From assembly GCF_003946725.1 (NCBI RefSeq), contig NZ_RHOY01000015.1, positions 17,939-81,938 of the forward strand: DNA of 64,000 nucleotides, read 5' to 3'. The translations under genes were made by a program, and so were the position numbers. This document shows positions 52,477 to 61,884 of this stretch, in pieces (the first letter of the stretch is position 1; each line of letters begins with the position of its first letter). The notes below the pieces were generated by a model. It ran no database searches. It had not been told where the DNA came from and worked only from the letters and a program-made list of their open reading frames with translations. Origin of the DNA: Agrilactobacillus yilanensis. GTDB taxonomy: Bacteria > Bacillota > Bacilli > Lactobacillales > Lactobacillaceae.

Positions 52477-52671
52477 ATGCGTGATAAAAAAGAAAAAAGA
52501 TTTACCTCAAATAAAGCCGAAGTTACAGGGTTAGGTACAATTGTTAATATAGTTACAGACACGACTACAGGGGTACAGTATTTAGTTGCAACCTCCACTG
52601 GCGGCGTTGGCCTAACTGTATTAGTGGACCAAAACGGCAAACCATTATTAGCAGACCAAAGCGAGAACTAG
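52477..52671 (+). CDS. DUF6440-like small protein
   Basis: 64 residues, ATG 52477, with AGGAGG. The sequence (KRFTSNKAEVTGLGTIVNIVTDTTTGVQYLVATSTGGVGLTVLVDQNGKPLL) matches the small single-domain DUF6440 type known in lactobacilli, a beta-rich fold of unknown role. Family name given from memory of the pattern; moderately sure. A perfect 8-bp palindrome precedes its ribosome site. Confidence 0.7.
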   Translation: MRDKKEKRFTSNKAEVTGLGTIVNIVTDTTTGVQYLVATSTGGVGLTVLVDQNGKPLLADQSEN

Positions 52672-52709
52672 TTAGATGCGCGCCTTATGCTAGTAATACG
52701 TTTTAAAAC

Positions 52710-52766
52710 CACAAATAAGAAGCTAGATCAACGATTAACTTTTGATCCAGCTTCTTATTTGTGAAT
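52710..52766. terminator. Bidirectional terminator
   Basis: CACAAATAAGAAGCT (52710-52724) pairs with AGCTTCTTATTTGTG (52749-52763), with inner GATCAA/TTGATC pairing. Confidence 0.85.
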
Positions 52767-52788
52767 TGTTTAGAACTACTTTTTTGAA

Positions 52789-53487
52789 CTAGAGGGCTTT
52801 AGAGGATTCCAAATATTGGATAGCATTGGTAAAATTCTGATAAGTCAAAACAAGTTTGCCTTTTTCTAAGTGAAAAAGCGCTTTCGGTTTTAGATTTGTA
52901 ATGACTTGGTTTAATGTTTTGATATTCATTCCGATTTCCTCGGAAATAAAGGTGCGGGTTTTATTTATTTTAAAGGTTTTGATTTCAGAAATATGATTTT
53001 GAGCACATTCTTTAATGAGATAGTCCACGAAAATAAACTCGGCTGGATAAAATAGTTTCATACCGATATCAAGGGAACGGCGGTAAAGTTTGTGGGCGAC
53101 TTGCTGTGCTAATTTTGTCAAAATAGCAACATCTGAGAAAATCCACTGTTCCGCATATTTGCGGGGCACACAAAAAACTAAACAAGCACTGGCGGCTTCA
53201 ATGGTAACGCTAGTGCTATTTTGTTTGGCTAAAAGGGTGACTTCACCAATATAATCCAGGGCATTATTAGTCTCCAGCATATAGACATTGCCATTTTCAA
53301 ACTCATTAATGACCCGAGTTTTACCAGATAATAAGATACCTAAGTAGTTTAGTGTCTCCGTTTTTAAATGAATGATATCCCCAATTTGATATTGTCGAAT
53401 AAAATAATGTTGTTTAACATAGTCTGGCATATTTTGCGTAAAAAATTTGAATTCAGGATTTAAGGTTTCCAGTGCCGTTAAGTCCAT
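52789..53487 (-). CDS. Crp/Fnr-type regulator (Mga/ArcR-like cNMP-fold)
   Basis: 232 residues from ATG 53487 (AGGAGG at spacing 7). N-terminal beta-roll (YQIGDIIHLKTETLNYLGILLSGKTRVINEFENGNVYML), a long helix, and a C-terminal winged helix (TFISEEIGMNIKTLNQVITNLKPKAL). No cysteine cluster suitable for an iron-sulfur centre. Divergent from the NCS2-TauE-amidohydrolase genes and a plausible regulator of them. Confidence 0.85.
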   Translation of the reverse strand: MDLTALETLNPEFKFFTQNMPDYVKQHYFIRQYQIGDIIHLKTETLNYLGILLSGKTRVINEFENGNVYMLETNNALDYIGEVTLLAKQNSTSVTIEAASACLVFCVPRKYAEQWIFSDVAILTKLAQQVAHKLYRRSLDIGMKLFYPAEFIFVDYLIKECAQNHISEIKTFKINKTRTFISEEIGMNIKTLNQVITNLKPKALFHLEKGKLVLTYQNFTNAIQYLESSKAL

Positions 53488-53834
53488 CAACGTCCCTCCT
53501 TATTTTTTAAAAAGACTCATTTGTCCTTTTTTAAAATGGACAGACCGGTTAAAGTCTAAGTATCAAAACTTCATAAAATAGTATAACATGCTGGAGGCGT
53601 GGACAATGCGGATCACTTAAACAAGTAAAAAAGAAGTTGTCGCCACATTACAAGTAAAGTAAAACCATCAAACGAATCAATCGGTGTCATAATGGTCAAG
53701 CTGTAACGTGTTTAATCGACAGTTCCAAATACATAAACTTTGAGGCTTCTTGTCGAGGACGTTATTAAGGTACTTTAGATCAATTGGGCCCTTGATCCGT
53801 TAAGCACGGCTTAAATTGAAAGGAGTCATCGACT
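53488..53834. promoter_or_regulatory. Divergent regulatory region of the NCS2 cluster
   Basis: TGTCC (53522-53526) - 11 bases - GGACA (53538-53542) forms an inverted repeat about 35 bases before the Crp-type gene start, a candidate autoregulatory operator. No gene fits in the rest. Confidence 0.4.
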
Positions 53835-55235
53835 ATGAATGCGTCAAAAGTTAAAGTTTGCCCAGCGGATGAAAAAATACCGTTACATCAAAGTATTCCT
53901 CTAGGTTTTCAGCATACGATTATTGCTATTTTAGGCAGTATCACCGTGCCTTTAATTGTGTCCGCCAGTGTGGGTTTAACCCCGCAACAAACGATTTTCT
54001 TTGTCAGTGCGGTTATTTTTTCCGGCGGGATTGCGACAATTTTGGCCTCACTAAATGTTATCCCAAGAACATCCCCATTATTACCAATGGTGATGGGCGC
54101 CAATTTTGCCGTTGCTTCAGTTATTGTAGTGACTTTAAAAAATGCAACTTCTATCAATATGGGGTTTCGTTTAGTGGCTGGTGCGACGATTGTGGCCGGG
54201 GTATTTTGCTTTTTGATCGCGCCATTTTGGATGAAGCTGCGTCGCTTTTTCCCACCCCTTGTTGTAGGGACGAACTTGATGGTTTTAGGGGTCGCTTTAT
54301 TGCCGAATACCTACCATTGGATTATGGCGAGTAATGCCCATCATCAGACGGCTCGGGTTAATCATGGGGCGTTAATGTTAGCGCTAGGTGTCTTCGTCTT
54401 CCATTTGCTGGTGAGTAAGTATTTGAAAGGATTTTTGGGGGATTTAAGTATTCTACTCGCTTTAGTTTTAGGGACGGTTGTTGCGGCATTTATGGGACTG
54501 GTTAATTTCCAGCCAGTGCAAGATGCCCCTTGGTTCAGTTTGATTTTGCCATTCCACTATGGTCTGCCAAAATTTGATTTAACCGTCATCATTTCTTTTG
54601 TGATTGTCATGATTTTGTCGATGGTTGCTGTTTCGGGCACGTCCATGGGGATTCACAATATTGTGGGCAAAGAAATGACCGATATGCAATTTGGTAAAAC
54701 TATGAAAACATTAGGTTTAGTAACGCTTATTGCGGGCTTCTTTAACGGCGTGCAGAATACAGCCTTTGTGGAAAATGTTGGGATTTTGGAGCTGGCTAAA
54801 AAGAAAAGTCGTTATGCCACAGCAGCAGCCGGGATTATTTTAGTGGGTATTGGCCTGACACCGAAGTTTTCAGCGTTGATTTCAGTAGTACCAAAGCCGG
54901 TTTTAGGTGGTGTGGGCTTTGCGTTATTCGGTGTTGTTATTGGCAGTGCCGCTAATATCTTAAAACAAGTGGATTTAAAAGCGGGGCATAATATGTTGAT
55001 CGTTGGGATTAGTATCGGAATGTGTATGCTACCAGCGGTATATCCTAATTTCTATGCCAATTATCCAACTTTGATCCAAAATATTTTTGGCAGCGGGATT
55101 CTAGCGGGGGCACTAACGTCAATTACTTTAAATATTTTCTTTAATTGGAAAACGATTATGGGGACTAAAACAGTCGCTAAAGCGGAAAAAAAGCAAGTTC
55201 CAATGACGGATGAAGCCGTTGTCAATCACGGTTAA
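53835..55235 (+). CDS. NCS2-family purine/xanthine permease
   Basis: 466 residues, ribosome site AAAGGAG. About 14 membrane segments; NCS2 pattern with FQHTIIAILGSITVPLIV near the start and the amphipathic signature around the Q/E-x-P region (GTSMGIHNIVGKEMTD, then NGVQNTAFVENVGILEL). Members import xanthine, uric acid or other purines with protons. First of three genes with a TauE-like protein and an amidohydrolase: probably uptake and deamination of a purine or related base. Confidence 0.88.
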   Translation: MNASKVKVCPADEKIPLHQSIPLGFQHTIIAILGSITVPLIVSASVGLTPQQTIFFVSAVIFSGGIATILASLNVIPRTSPLLPMVMGANFAVASVIVVTLKNATSINMGFRLVAGATIVAGVFCFLIAPFWMKLRRFFPPLVVGTNLMVLGVALLPNTYHWIMASNAHHQTARVNHGALMLALGVFVFHLLVSKYLKGFLGDLSILLALVLGTVVAAFMGLVNFQPVQDAPWFSLILPFHYGLPKFDLTVIISFVIVMILSMVAVSGTSMGIHNIVGKEMTDMQFGKTMKTLGLVTLIAGFFNGVQNTAFVENVGILELAKKKSRYATAAAGIILVGIGLTPKFSALISVVPKPVLGGVGFALFGVVIGSAANILKQVDLKAGHNMLIVGISIGMCMLPAVYPNFYANYPTLIQNIFGSGILAGALTSITLNIFFNWKTIMGTKTVAKAEKKQVPMTDEAVVNHG

Positions 55236-55299
55236 ATAAGCCTAATGCCGAGCCTTAAATAAACGACTGCCAATTTAAAAGATAAAGAGGTTTATAGCT

Positions 55300-56031
55300 A
55301 TGATTTTAGTATTTATCGTTAATTTAATCGTCGGCGTTTTAGTTGGCCTTAGCGGAATTGCCGGATTTTTACTACCGATTTTTTATATCGGTGTCATGCA
55401 TTTAGGGACGGTTGAAGCGTTGGCTTTAAGTTTTGCGGCCTTTATTGTTTCCGGTGTTTTAGGTAGTTTGAATTATTATCGGCATAAGTTATTGGATGTC
55501 AAAACCGCTGGCATTATTAGTATCGGCAGTTTCTTTGCTAGTTTTTTAGGCGTCAAGGCAAACCTATTAATTCCAGAACATGTGATGAGTATTATTTTAT
55601 ATTGTGTGGTGCTCTTTTCAGGGATTTCGATTTTAGTTCGAAAAGACAAACCCCACCAACAAAAAGCACATCATAATAAATTTGTTTTGATTCTAATCGG
55701 TGTGATCACAGGCTTTATTTGTGCCGTGACAGGTGCCGGCGGACCGATTTTAGTATTACCGATTTTGATTATGCTGGGTATTGAAGTCCATCAAGCTGTG
55801 GCCATTGCTTTATTCAACTCCATTTTTATCGGGATTCCCTCAGCAGGGGGGTATTTATTAAATTCCAGTTGGATGGCCATCCGGGGTATCTTACCGGTTG
55901 CCTTAGTGGCCCATGGGATCGGTGTATTTGCCGGCAGTAAGAACGGCCACCGGATTAATCAACAGTTACTCAAAAGAATTGTCGCCATATTTTCAATTGT
56001 AATTTCGATCATTAAGCTTATAGGAGGCTAA
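55300..56031 (+). CDS. TauE/SafE family membrane permease
   Basis: 243 residues, eight hydrophobic segments, the repeat-like GLSGIAGFLLPIFYIG and GAGGPILVLPILIMLG typical of TauE/SafE. These proteins export sulfite or organosulfonates or serve unknown anions. Position between a purine permease and an amidohydrolase suggests a role in product export; inference only. Stop is 2 bases before the next ATG. Confidence 0.88.
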   Translation: MILVFIVNLIVGVLVGLSGIAGFLLPIFYIGVMHLGTVEALALSFAAFIVSGVLGSLNYYRHKLLDVKTAGIISIGSFFASFLGVKANLLIPEHVMSIILYCVVLFSGISILVRKDKPHQQKAHHNKFVLILIGVITGFICAVTGAGGPILVLPILIMLGIEVHQAVAIALFNSIFIGIPSAGGYLLNSSWMAIRGILPVALVAHGIGVFAGSKNGHRINQQLLKRIVAIFSIVISIIKLIGG

Positions 56032-56033
56032 TT

Positions 56034-57308
56034 ATGTTAGATATTCTAATTAAAAATGCAACGTATTTTGATGAAGATTTCCAATTAACAACGGGTGATA
56101 TTGCGATTAAAGATGGTTATTTTGTGACATATGATGGCCAAGAAGCGGCGCAATCCGTAGTAGCCTCTGATAAGACTTGGCTGCCGGGGTTAGTTGACAA
56201 TCATATTCATATTAGTCAACAGTTTTTGCAGGGCCAATTATTATTTCAACGGCCCATCGTTTGGCAACGGATCAATGTGCCATTTGAAGCCGCTTTAGAT
56301 GAAGCGCTCGTGCAATTATCTACTAAAGCAGCGGTGGCAACGATGATTAAAAATGGGACGACGTCATTTGTGGATTCGGGATGCCCTAAAGCGTTGGCAA
56401 TGGTTGAAGTTTTGGATGAATTAAAAATTAGAGGCCATATTGGTTATCAAACTGCTGATTTAATTCCATTTGAGACCTTAAAAACAACGCCTAAAGCGGC
56501 TTTTGATCGAAATTTAGAGTTGATCAAAGTCTTAAAAGATAATCCACTGATTGCACCAATTTTGGGGATTACCACATTACCAGCTACGACGCCGGCATTG
56601 CAGGAAAATGTCTTATTATATGGGAAAGAACAGCAGGTGATGACTTCTTGTCATATGAACGAATATGAATCAGAGATTTTAACAACGATTGTTGAAACTG
56701 GGTTGCGGCCTTATGAATACTTAGAAAAAATTGGAGCCATGCATGCTAAATTTTTAGGCCCCCATAGTTTATTCTTATCTGAAAACGAAAAAACAATTAT
56801 TCAAGAAAATCAAAGTCAGGTGGTGCACTGCCCATTTTCCAATAGCGCCAAAGGTATTCCGGAAACAGATGCTTTGTTAGCTCGGCAGATCCGAACCTAC
56901 TTAGGGACAGATGGTGCGGGCCATGGGGGCTTAGATATGTTCCGTGAAATGCGCCTGTTCTCGGCAAAAATGCAGTTACATGCTAAGGCCAAAGGGGATT
57001 ATGCTTTGGTAAATACCCGAGATATTTTGAAGATGGCCACTACGTCGGTTGAGCCGCTGTTAGGTAAAATCAAAGTCGGTTATAAGGCGGATTTAATTTC
57101 TTTAGACACGAATAACTTGGATTATTTATCGGGTAAAGTAGATGAAAATACATTAATTGAGATCGCAAAGGGCGGCCATGTTAATGATAGTATTATTAAT
57201 GGGGATTGTGTGATGCGGGATCGGGAATTGTTAACGATTGATGAAGATCGGTTAAAAGCGGATTTACAGGCGTATCAGAAGCAAGTAAAAACGGCTGTGA
57301 CGGTATAA
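56034..57308 (+). CDS. Amidohydrolase (ATZ/TRZ, SsnA/guanine-deaminase-like)
   Basis: 424 residues, ATG 56034, AGGAGG. Metal site: HxH in DNHIHI, His in SCHMNEYESE, His in HCPFSNSAKG, Asp in LGTDGAGHG. This is the mononuclear Zn deaminase layout of cytosine/guanine/S-adenosylhomocysteine-type deaminases. With the NCS2 permease it suggests deamination of an imported base. SsnA-like enzymes occur in selenium/molybdenum purine loci, but no such enzyme is near. Substrate open. Confidence 0.85.
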   Translation: MLDILIKNATYFDEDFQLTTGDIAIKDGYFVTYDGQEAAQSVVASDKTWLPGLVDNHIHISQQFLQGQLLFQRPIVWQRINVPFEAALDEALVQLSTKAAVATMIKNGTTSFVDSGCPKALAMVEVLDELKIRGHIGYQTADLIPFETLKTTPKAAFDRNLELIKVLKDNPLIAPILGITTLPATTPALQENVLLYGKEQQVMTSCHMNEYESEILTTIVETGLRPYEYLEKIGAMHAKFLGPHSLFLSENEKTIIQENQSQVVHCPFSNSAKGIPETDALLARQIRTYLGTDGAGHGGLDMFREMRLFSAKMQLHAKAKGDYALVNTRDILKMATTSVEPLLGKIKVGYKADLISLDTNNLDYLSGKVDENTLIEIAKGGHVNDSIINGDCVMRDRELLTIDEDRLKADLQAYQKQVKTAVTV

Positions 57309-57310
57309 TA

Positions 57311-57353
57311 TAAAAAACAGGTTCGGTCAAAATTGACTGAACCTGTTTTTTGT
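57311..57353 (+). terminator. Terminator of the NCS2 cluster
   Basis: AAAAAACAGGTTC pairs with GAACCTGTTTTTT, with inner GTCAA/TTGAC pairing. Confidence 0.88.
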
Positions 57354-57360
57354 ATTACAC

Positions 57361-57893
57361 CATCATAATTTTAGGTTATGCTTGAAGTCAAAACCGTGTT
57401 CCTTCACGCTCTCATAAACGTGTTCGGAAGTACTGCCTCGCATGCTTGATCTGAAACGCGTTCAGGGACACTGACTTCTCACATAACTACAAATTATTCG
57501 TAAGCCAAGACCAGGCTTCCATCATAATTTTAGGTTATGCTTGAAGTCAAAACCGTGTTCCTTCACGCTCTCATAAACGTGTTCGGAAGTACTGCCTCGC
57601 ATGCTTGATCTGAAACGCGTTCAGGGACACTGACTTCTCACATAACTACAAATTATTCGTAAGCCAAGACCAGGCTTCCATCATAATTTTAGGTTATGCT
57701 TGAAGTCAAAACCGTGTTCCTTCACGCTCTCATAAACGTGTTCGGAAGTACTGTCTCGCATGCTTGATCTGAAACGCGTTCAGGGACACTGACTTCTCAC
57801 ATAACTACAAATTATTCGTAAGCCAAGCTCAGGCTTCCATCATAATTTTAGGTTATGCTCGAAGTCAAAATCGTGTCCCTTCACGCTCTAGCT
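57361..57893. repeat. Tandem array of 159-bp units (3.3 copies), member of the dispersed repeat family
   Basis: Units begin at 57361, 57520 and 57679, with a partial one at 57838. Units 1 and 2 are identical; unit 3 differs at a few bases; the partial unit diverges more. Each unit contains ACGTGTTC and ACGCGTTC submodules and ends with CACGCTCT. Submodules match the copies at 16.6 and 63.7 kb. The array ends at the stop codon of the minus-strand permease gene. Confidence 0.95.
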
Positions 57894-58994
57894 AATTAAT
57901 ATAACTAGGAACCAGCCGATGGTGCCTAAGATGGCTAGGGCTAGGAAGTTAAAGCCTGCAAAGCCGGCGAAGAAGTGCCAGCGGTTTTTATTGCCGTGAT
58001 TAGAGTATTGTTTGAACACGAGCAAATTGGCCATGGAGCCGACGACAGAGCCTAAGCCCCCAATGTTAGAGCCTAGGAATAAGGCGGCGGCGTGGGTTGT
58101 AAATTTACCTAAGAGAACGGTTGAAGGGACGTTAGAGATGAATTGGCTGCTTAAAATACTGGTCAAGTAAACGGAATGTGGTGAGTTGACTAAGTTAGAA
58201 AGCGTGGTCACAATGAAGGGCACTTGGCGCATATTACTAACAATAACGAAGAAACCAGTGAACGTTAAAATAATGGCGTAATCTACTCGCTGCATAATAT
58301 GCGGATCTAAGCCGATTGCCAAAATAATGGCAGCGATGGCACCGACCCAAGAAGGTAAGAGTCGGAAAACCCCAGCAAAGATTAAACAGGCTACACCAAT
58401 GGTAATCAAAGTTGGCCGCAGCTGAATTTTTATATCGCGGACAGGGACCGCTGGCACTGGTGCTCGGCTCACAAATAGACTCAAGATCGCCAAAACAGTT
58501 AAACTGGAAATTAATAAGGGGATTGACCATTTGAAGAAGGTGAGACCGTTAACTTGATAGTGGTTCATAATAAAAATGTTGTGGGGATTCCCAAAGGGTG
58601 TAAAAGCGCTACCAAAATTAGCAGCCATCCCAATCAAAGTAACCGGTAATATTTCGGGTAAGTCATATTTTTTAGCAATTCGTAAATACAAAGGGATTAA
58701 TGTCAAAACAGTGACATCATTAGTTAAGAACATCCCAGAAATAACCGCTAGAATCAAAAACATCCGCGTCAGCTGGCGGGTATCATTGGCATGGCTTGTA
58801 AGACGATAAGCCCAGTAATCAAGGATATGTAGGTATTCAAAAATTTGAATGATGGTCATCATTGCAAGAATAGACCACAAGGTGGAAAAGTTGATGTCTG
58901 CCAGTCGTCGCCGGGCAACAGTTAAGCTAAGCACTGCTAATATCGCGGTGATTTGCAGCACGCGATCCTTAACAATGTTTTTAATTACGGTCAT
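57888..58994 (-). CDS. ArsB/NhaD/SLC13-type ion permease
   Basis: 368 residues, about ten membrane segments. Two inverted half-motifs of the superfamily are seen: FLTNDVTVLTLIPL with FGSAFTPFGNPHNIFI, and FISNVPSTVLLGKF with LFLGSNIGGLGSVVGSMANLLVF. It transports anions (arsenite, dicarboxylate, citrate) or exchanges sodium and protons. Shorter than usual (about 400-430). Its TAG stop is inside the repeat border AGAGCGTGA. Confidence 0.85.
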   Translation of the reverse strand: MTVIKNIVKDRVLQITAILAVLSLTVARRRLADINFSTLWSILAMMTIIQIFEYLHILDYWAYRLTSHANDTRQLTRMFLILAVISGMFLTNDVTVLTLIPLYLRIAKKYDLPEILPVTLIGMAANFGSAFTPFGNPHNIFIMNHYQVNGLTFFKWSIPLLISSLTVLAILSLFVSRAPVPAVPVRDIKIQLRPTLITIGVACLIFAGVFRLLPSWVGAIAAIILAIGLDPHIMQRVDYAIILTFTGFFVIVSNMRQVPFIVTTLSNLVNSPHSVYLTSILSSQFISNVPSTVLLGKFTTHAAALFLGSNIGGLGSVVGSMANLLVFKQYSNHGNKNRWHFFAGFAGFNFLALAILGTIGWFLVILIS

Positions 58995-59257
58995 AAATTA
59001 ACCCTCTCCAAAAAAGACTCAATTACATATATTTTGCACTTTAATTATGTTCATGACAACTATAATTTATAAAAAATACAATATTAATAATCTAGGCTAT
59101 TATAGACTATAACGTGATCATAAGCGATACCAAAATTATGTTCTATTAATATCATAATTTAAGATGAAGGTACTGGGGGACTATTAAGGATAATTTTTTT
59201 AATTAAGGCATAAAAAAATCAGCTCTCCTAATGAAATAGAATAGCCGATCTAGGTGT

Positions 59258-59935
59258 TTAATGGGTCACGCGTTTCACAAAGAAATCCCCAATAAATTGA
59301 ATTATAAAAACAAGTAATAAGATGATAATAGTAGCGGCAATAGTCACATCATTTTCAAATTGATTATAACCTAAAGTAATGGCGATATCGCCTAAACCAC
59401 CGGCACCGACAGCACCAGCCATCGCTGTTAAACTGATTAAGCTGATCAAAGTAACAACTGAGACACGAATGATTTCACCAATACTCTCTTTTAAGTAGAC
59501 GCGCCAGATAATGTCCAGCGGTGTTAACCCCATGGCTTGGGCAGCTTCGATAATTCCGGGATCAACTTCGACTAGGGCATTTTGGATCTGCCGGGCATAA
59601 AATGGGGCACAACCTAAAGTTAATGGGACTAAAGCAGCGGTGGTCCCGACGGCAGTCCCAACGATGAGTCGGGTTAAAGGCACCACTAAGGCCAATAAAA
59701 TAATAAATGGAATTGAACGAAAAATATTAACGATTTTATCTAAAGTTTGATAAACGCCACGGTTCTCCAGAATTTGGCCCTTTTCAGTGACGACTAAGGC
59801 AATGCCCAAAGCCGCCCCTAAAACACCGGAGATAATACCTGAAAATAAGACCATATAGAGCGTTTGCCAAATTGCGGCAATAAATTGGGCGTGGTTAGCG
59901 ACAACGTTAGGAAAAAAAGTCGTAAATAGACTCAA
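59258..59935 (-). CDS. metI: MetI, methionine ABC transporter permease
   Basis: 225 residues, five membrane segments, EAA loop in EAAQAMGLTPLDIIWRVYLKESI. Third gene of the metQ-metN-metI unit, 2 bases after metN. Assembles as a dimer with MetN. Confidence 0.94.
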   Translation of the reverse strand: MSLFTTFFPNVVANHAQFIAAIWQTLYMVLFSGIISGVLGAALGIALVVTEKGQILENRGVYQTLDKIVNIFRSIPFIILLALVVPLTRLIVGTAVGTTAALVPLTLGCAPFYARQIQNALVEVDPGIIEAAQAMGLTPLDIIWRVYLKESIGEIIRVSVVTLISLISLTAMAGAVGAGGLGDIAITLGYNQFENDVTIAATIIILLLVFIIQFIGDFFVKRVTH

Positions 59936-59937
59936 TT

Positions 59938-60972
59938 TTAAGCCTCCTTTGTCTGTTGCATAATTTGAATTCCGCGCTGCTGTAGTGCGGGGATTAGACT
60001 TTCAGGATAATTTTCTGTCAGTGAAATCAATGTTTTGGTAATTAAACGGCCCTGGATCATCTCTGTAGTACTATAGATAACTTTAGGGATGACTTGATAA
60101 TCTTGATAAAGATCTACTAATAAAGTCTGATTTGCGGTATTCGCCTCATAAGTTAATAAAAATAAGCGCTCAGTAGCGGTCTGTTGGCCGATAAGCTGTT
60201 GCAAGACTCTATTTTCGGCACTGGCTTGGGTAATGAAGGTCGCCGTTTCAGGATTTTGCGGTTGTGTAAAAATACGTAATGTTTCATTTTGTTCTAGAAT
60301 TTCACCGTGCTGCATAACCGCCAGTTTATTGCAGATTTTTTTAGCAACGCTTAATTCGTGGGTGATTAGGACGATGGTCAAATTAAGTTCTGAATTGAGG
60401 CGTTTTAATAAGTCTAAAATAGTATTGGTTGTTTTAGGATCTAAGGCACTGGTAGCTTCATCACTGATTAGAATTTCAGGATTATTGGCTAAGGCCCGGG
60501 CGATGGCGACTCTTTGCTTTTGACCGCCGGATAATTGGCGGGGATAGACATCTTTTTTATCCAGTAGGCCCACATAAGCTAGTAGCTGCTGTGCTTTTTC
60601 ATGTTGCTGTTTTTTAGATAAAGCGCTGCGTTTAATTGAGAAAACAATATTTTCTTCAATTGTTCTGGAAGCCATCAGATTAAAATGCTGGAAGATCATG
60701 CCAATTTTTTTCCGAGCCTGGCGTAAATCAGCAGCAGAAAGTGTTGTTAAATTTTGTTGATTTACAAAAACGTCACCGTTTGTAGGGCGCTGGAGTAAAT
60801 TGATGGTGCGGACGAGGGTGCTTTTACCTGCACCAGAATCTCCAATAATACCATAAATATCACCTTTATTGATTGTCAGTGAGGCATCTTTAACGGCATG
60901 CAATGCGGTCTGTTGATTTTGCTGAAAAGTGACATCGATATGATTTAAAGTGATTAGCGCTTTAGAGTCCAT
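59938..60972 (-). CDS. metN: MetN, methionine ABC transporter ATPase
   Basis: 344 residues from ATG 60972; the GTG at 60987 lies in the ribosome site AAGGTGG. Walker A GDSGAGKST, signature LSGGQKQR, Walker B ILISDEATSALD, His loop ITHE, and a C-terminal NIL domain that mediates inhibition by bound methionine. Confidence 0.95.
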   Translation of the reverse strand: MDSKALITLNHIDVTFQQNQQTALHAVKDASLTINKGDIYGIIGDSGAGKSTLVRTINLLQRPTNGDVFVNQQNLTTLSAADLRQARKKIGMIFQHFNLMASRTIEENIVFSIKRSALSKKQQHEKAQQLLAYVGLLDKKDVYPRQLSGGQKQRVAIARALANNPEILISDEATSALDPKTTNTILDLLKRLNSELNLTIVLITHELSVAKKICNKLAVMQHGEILEQNETLRIFTQPQNPETATFITQASAENRVLQQLIGQQTATERLFLLTYEANTANQTLLVDLYQDYQVIPKVIYSTTEMIQGRLITKTLISLTENYPESLIPALQQRGIQIMQQTKEA

Positions 60973-60990
60973 GATTAAAATGGCCACCTT

Positions 60991-61830
60991 CTAATAATTT
61001 GGAATATACCAATAACCTTGTTGGTTATGTTTTTTGACATAATTGATAAATGTTTTTGAACGATAAGCTTTTTTAACTGCCTTGGCCCACGGTTTCTTTG
61101 CGTCTGCCTTATTAACAGTGGCCACGAGTAGATATTGATTGAGCAATTTTTCTTGTTTTAAACTTTTTTTAGCTGAAATTTTGGCACTATAACTGATGCT
61201 GCCAGGTAAAACGGCATAATTAACATCTTGTAAAGATCGTGGAATTTGACTGGAATTCATTTCTACAAATTTTAGATGATGGGGATTTTTGGCAATATCT
61301 TTTTGTGTAACGACACTCGTTGTTTTAAGGCCTTTTTTCAAAGTGATCAATTTTGCCTGCTGCAAGAGTTGATAAGCCCGAGAACGATTGGAGGGATCAT
61401 TAGGAATGGCCACTTTATCCCCATTTTTAACGGCCTTTAATGAGTTGCTAGTGCCGGGGAAAATACCAGCGGGTACGGTTGGAATCGTAGTTAAGGCTAC
61501 AAAATTAGCCTTTTTTTGGCTGTTAAAATTTTTGAGCCACGCGGTATGCTGTTCCACATTCAGATCTGCATCCCCTTGATCTAAGGCTAAATCTGCGTGG
61601 TTTAAATCTGAAAAAGATTGGGATTTAACAGTGTAGCCTTCTTTTTCTAAGATAGGTTTAACCCCTTTTAAAAAAAGATCACTATAAGGGCCAGGGGATG
61701 TTGCCAAACGAATCACTTTATCGCTAGCCGCTAAAACCGGCTGTGGTGTTAGTAAGTGGACACTCAAAAAGCCTAATAGGACAGTGAATACAGTAATACT
61801 TAATCGTTTTAAAAATTTATATTTTTCCAT
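60991..61830 (-). CDS. metQ: MetQ-like methionine-binding protein without lipobox cysteine
   Basis: 279 residues. NlpA fold: IRLATSPGPYSDLFLKGVKPILEKEGY, DLNVEQHTAWLKNF, VAIPNDPSNRSRAYQLL, and YAVLPG in the later part. Usual MetQ proteins are lipoproteins, but this one has no cysteine at all; the N-terminus is hydrophobic (ITVFTVLLGFLSVHLL) and ends TPQPVLAA-SDK, a possible signal-peptidase I site or an uncleaved anchor. First gene after the T-box. Confidence 0.92.
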   Translation of the reverse strand: MEKYKFLKRLSITVFTVLLGFLSVHLLTPQPVLAASDKVIRLATSPGPYSDLFLKGVKPILEKEGYTVKSQSFSDLNHADLALDQGDADLNVEQHTAWLKNFNSQKKANFVALTTIPTVPAGIFPGTSNSLKAVKNGDKVAIPNDPSNRSRAYQLLQQAKLITLKKGLKTTSVVTQKDIAKNPHHLKFVEMNSSQIPRSLQDVNYAVLPGSISYSAKISAKKSLKQEKLLNQYLLVATVNKADAKKPWAKAVKKAYRSKTFINYVKKHNQQGYWYIPNY

Positions 61831-61884
61831 TAATCTTCCTCCTGATATTGGTTCAATAAAAATTTAATAAAATGCAATAAAAAA

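Noticed and set aside
57361..57893. CRISPR array
   Set aside because: The period is 159 bases with the whole unit conserved and no unique spacers; there are no cas genes.
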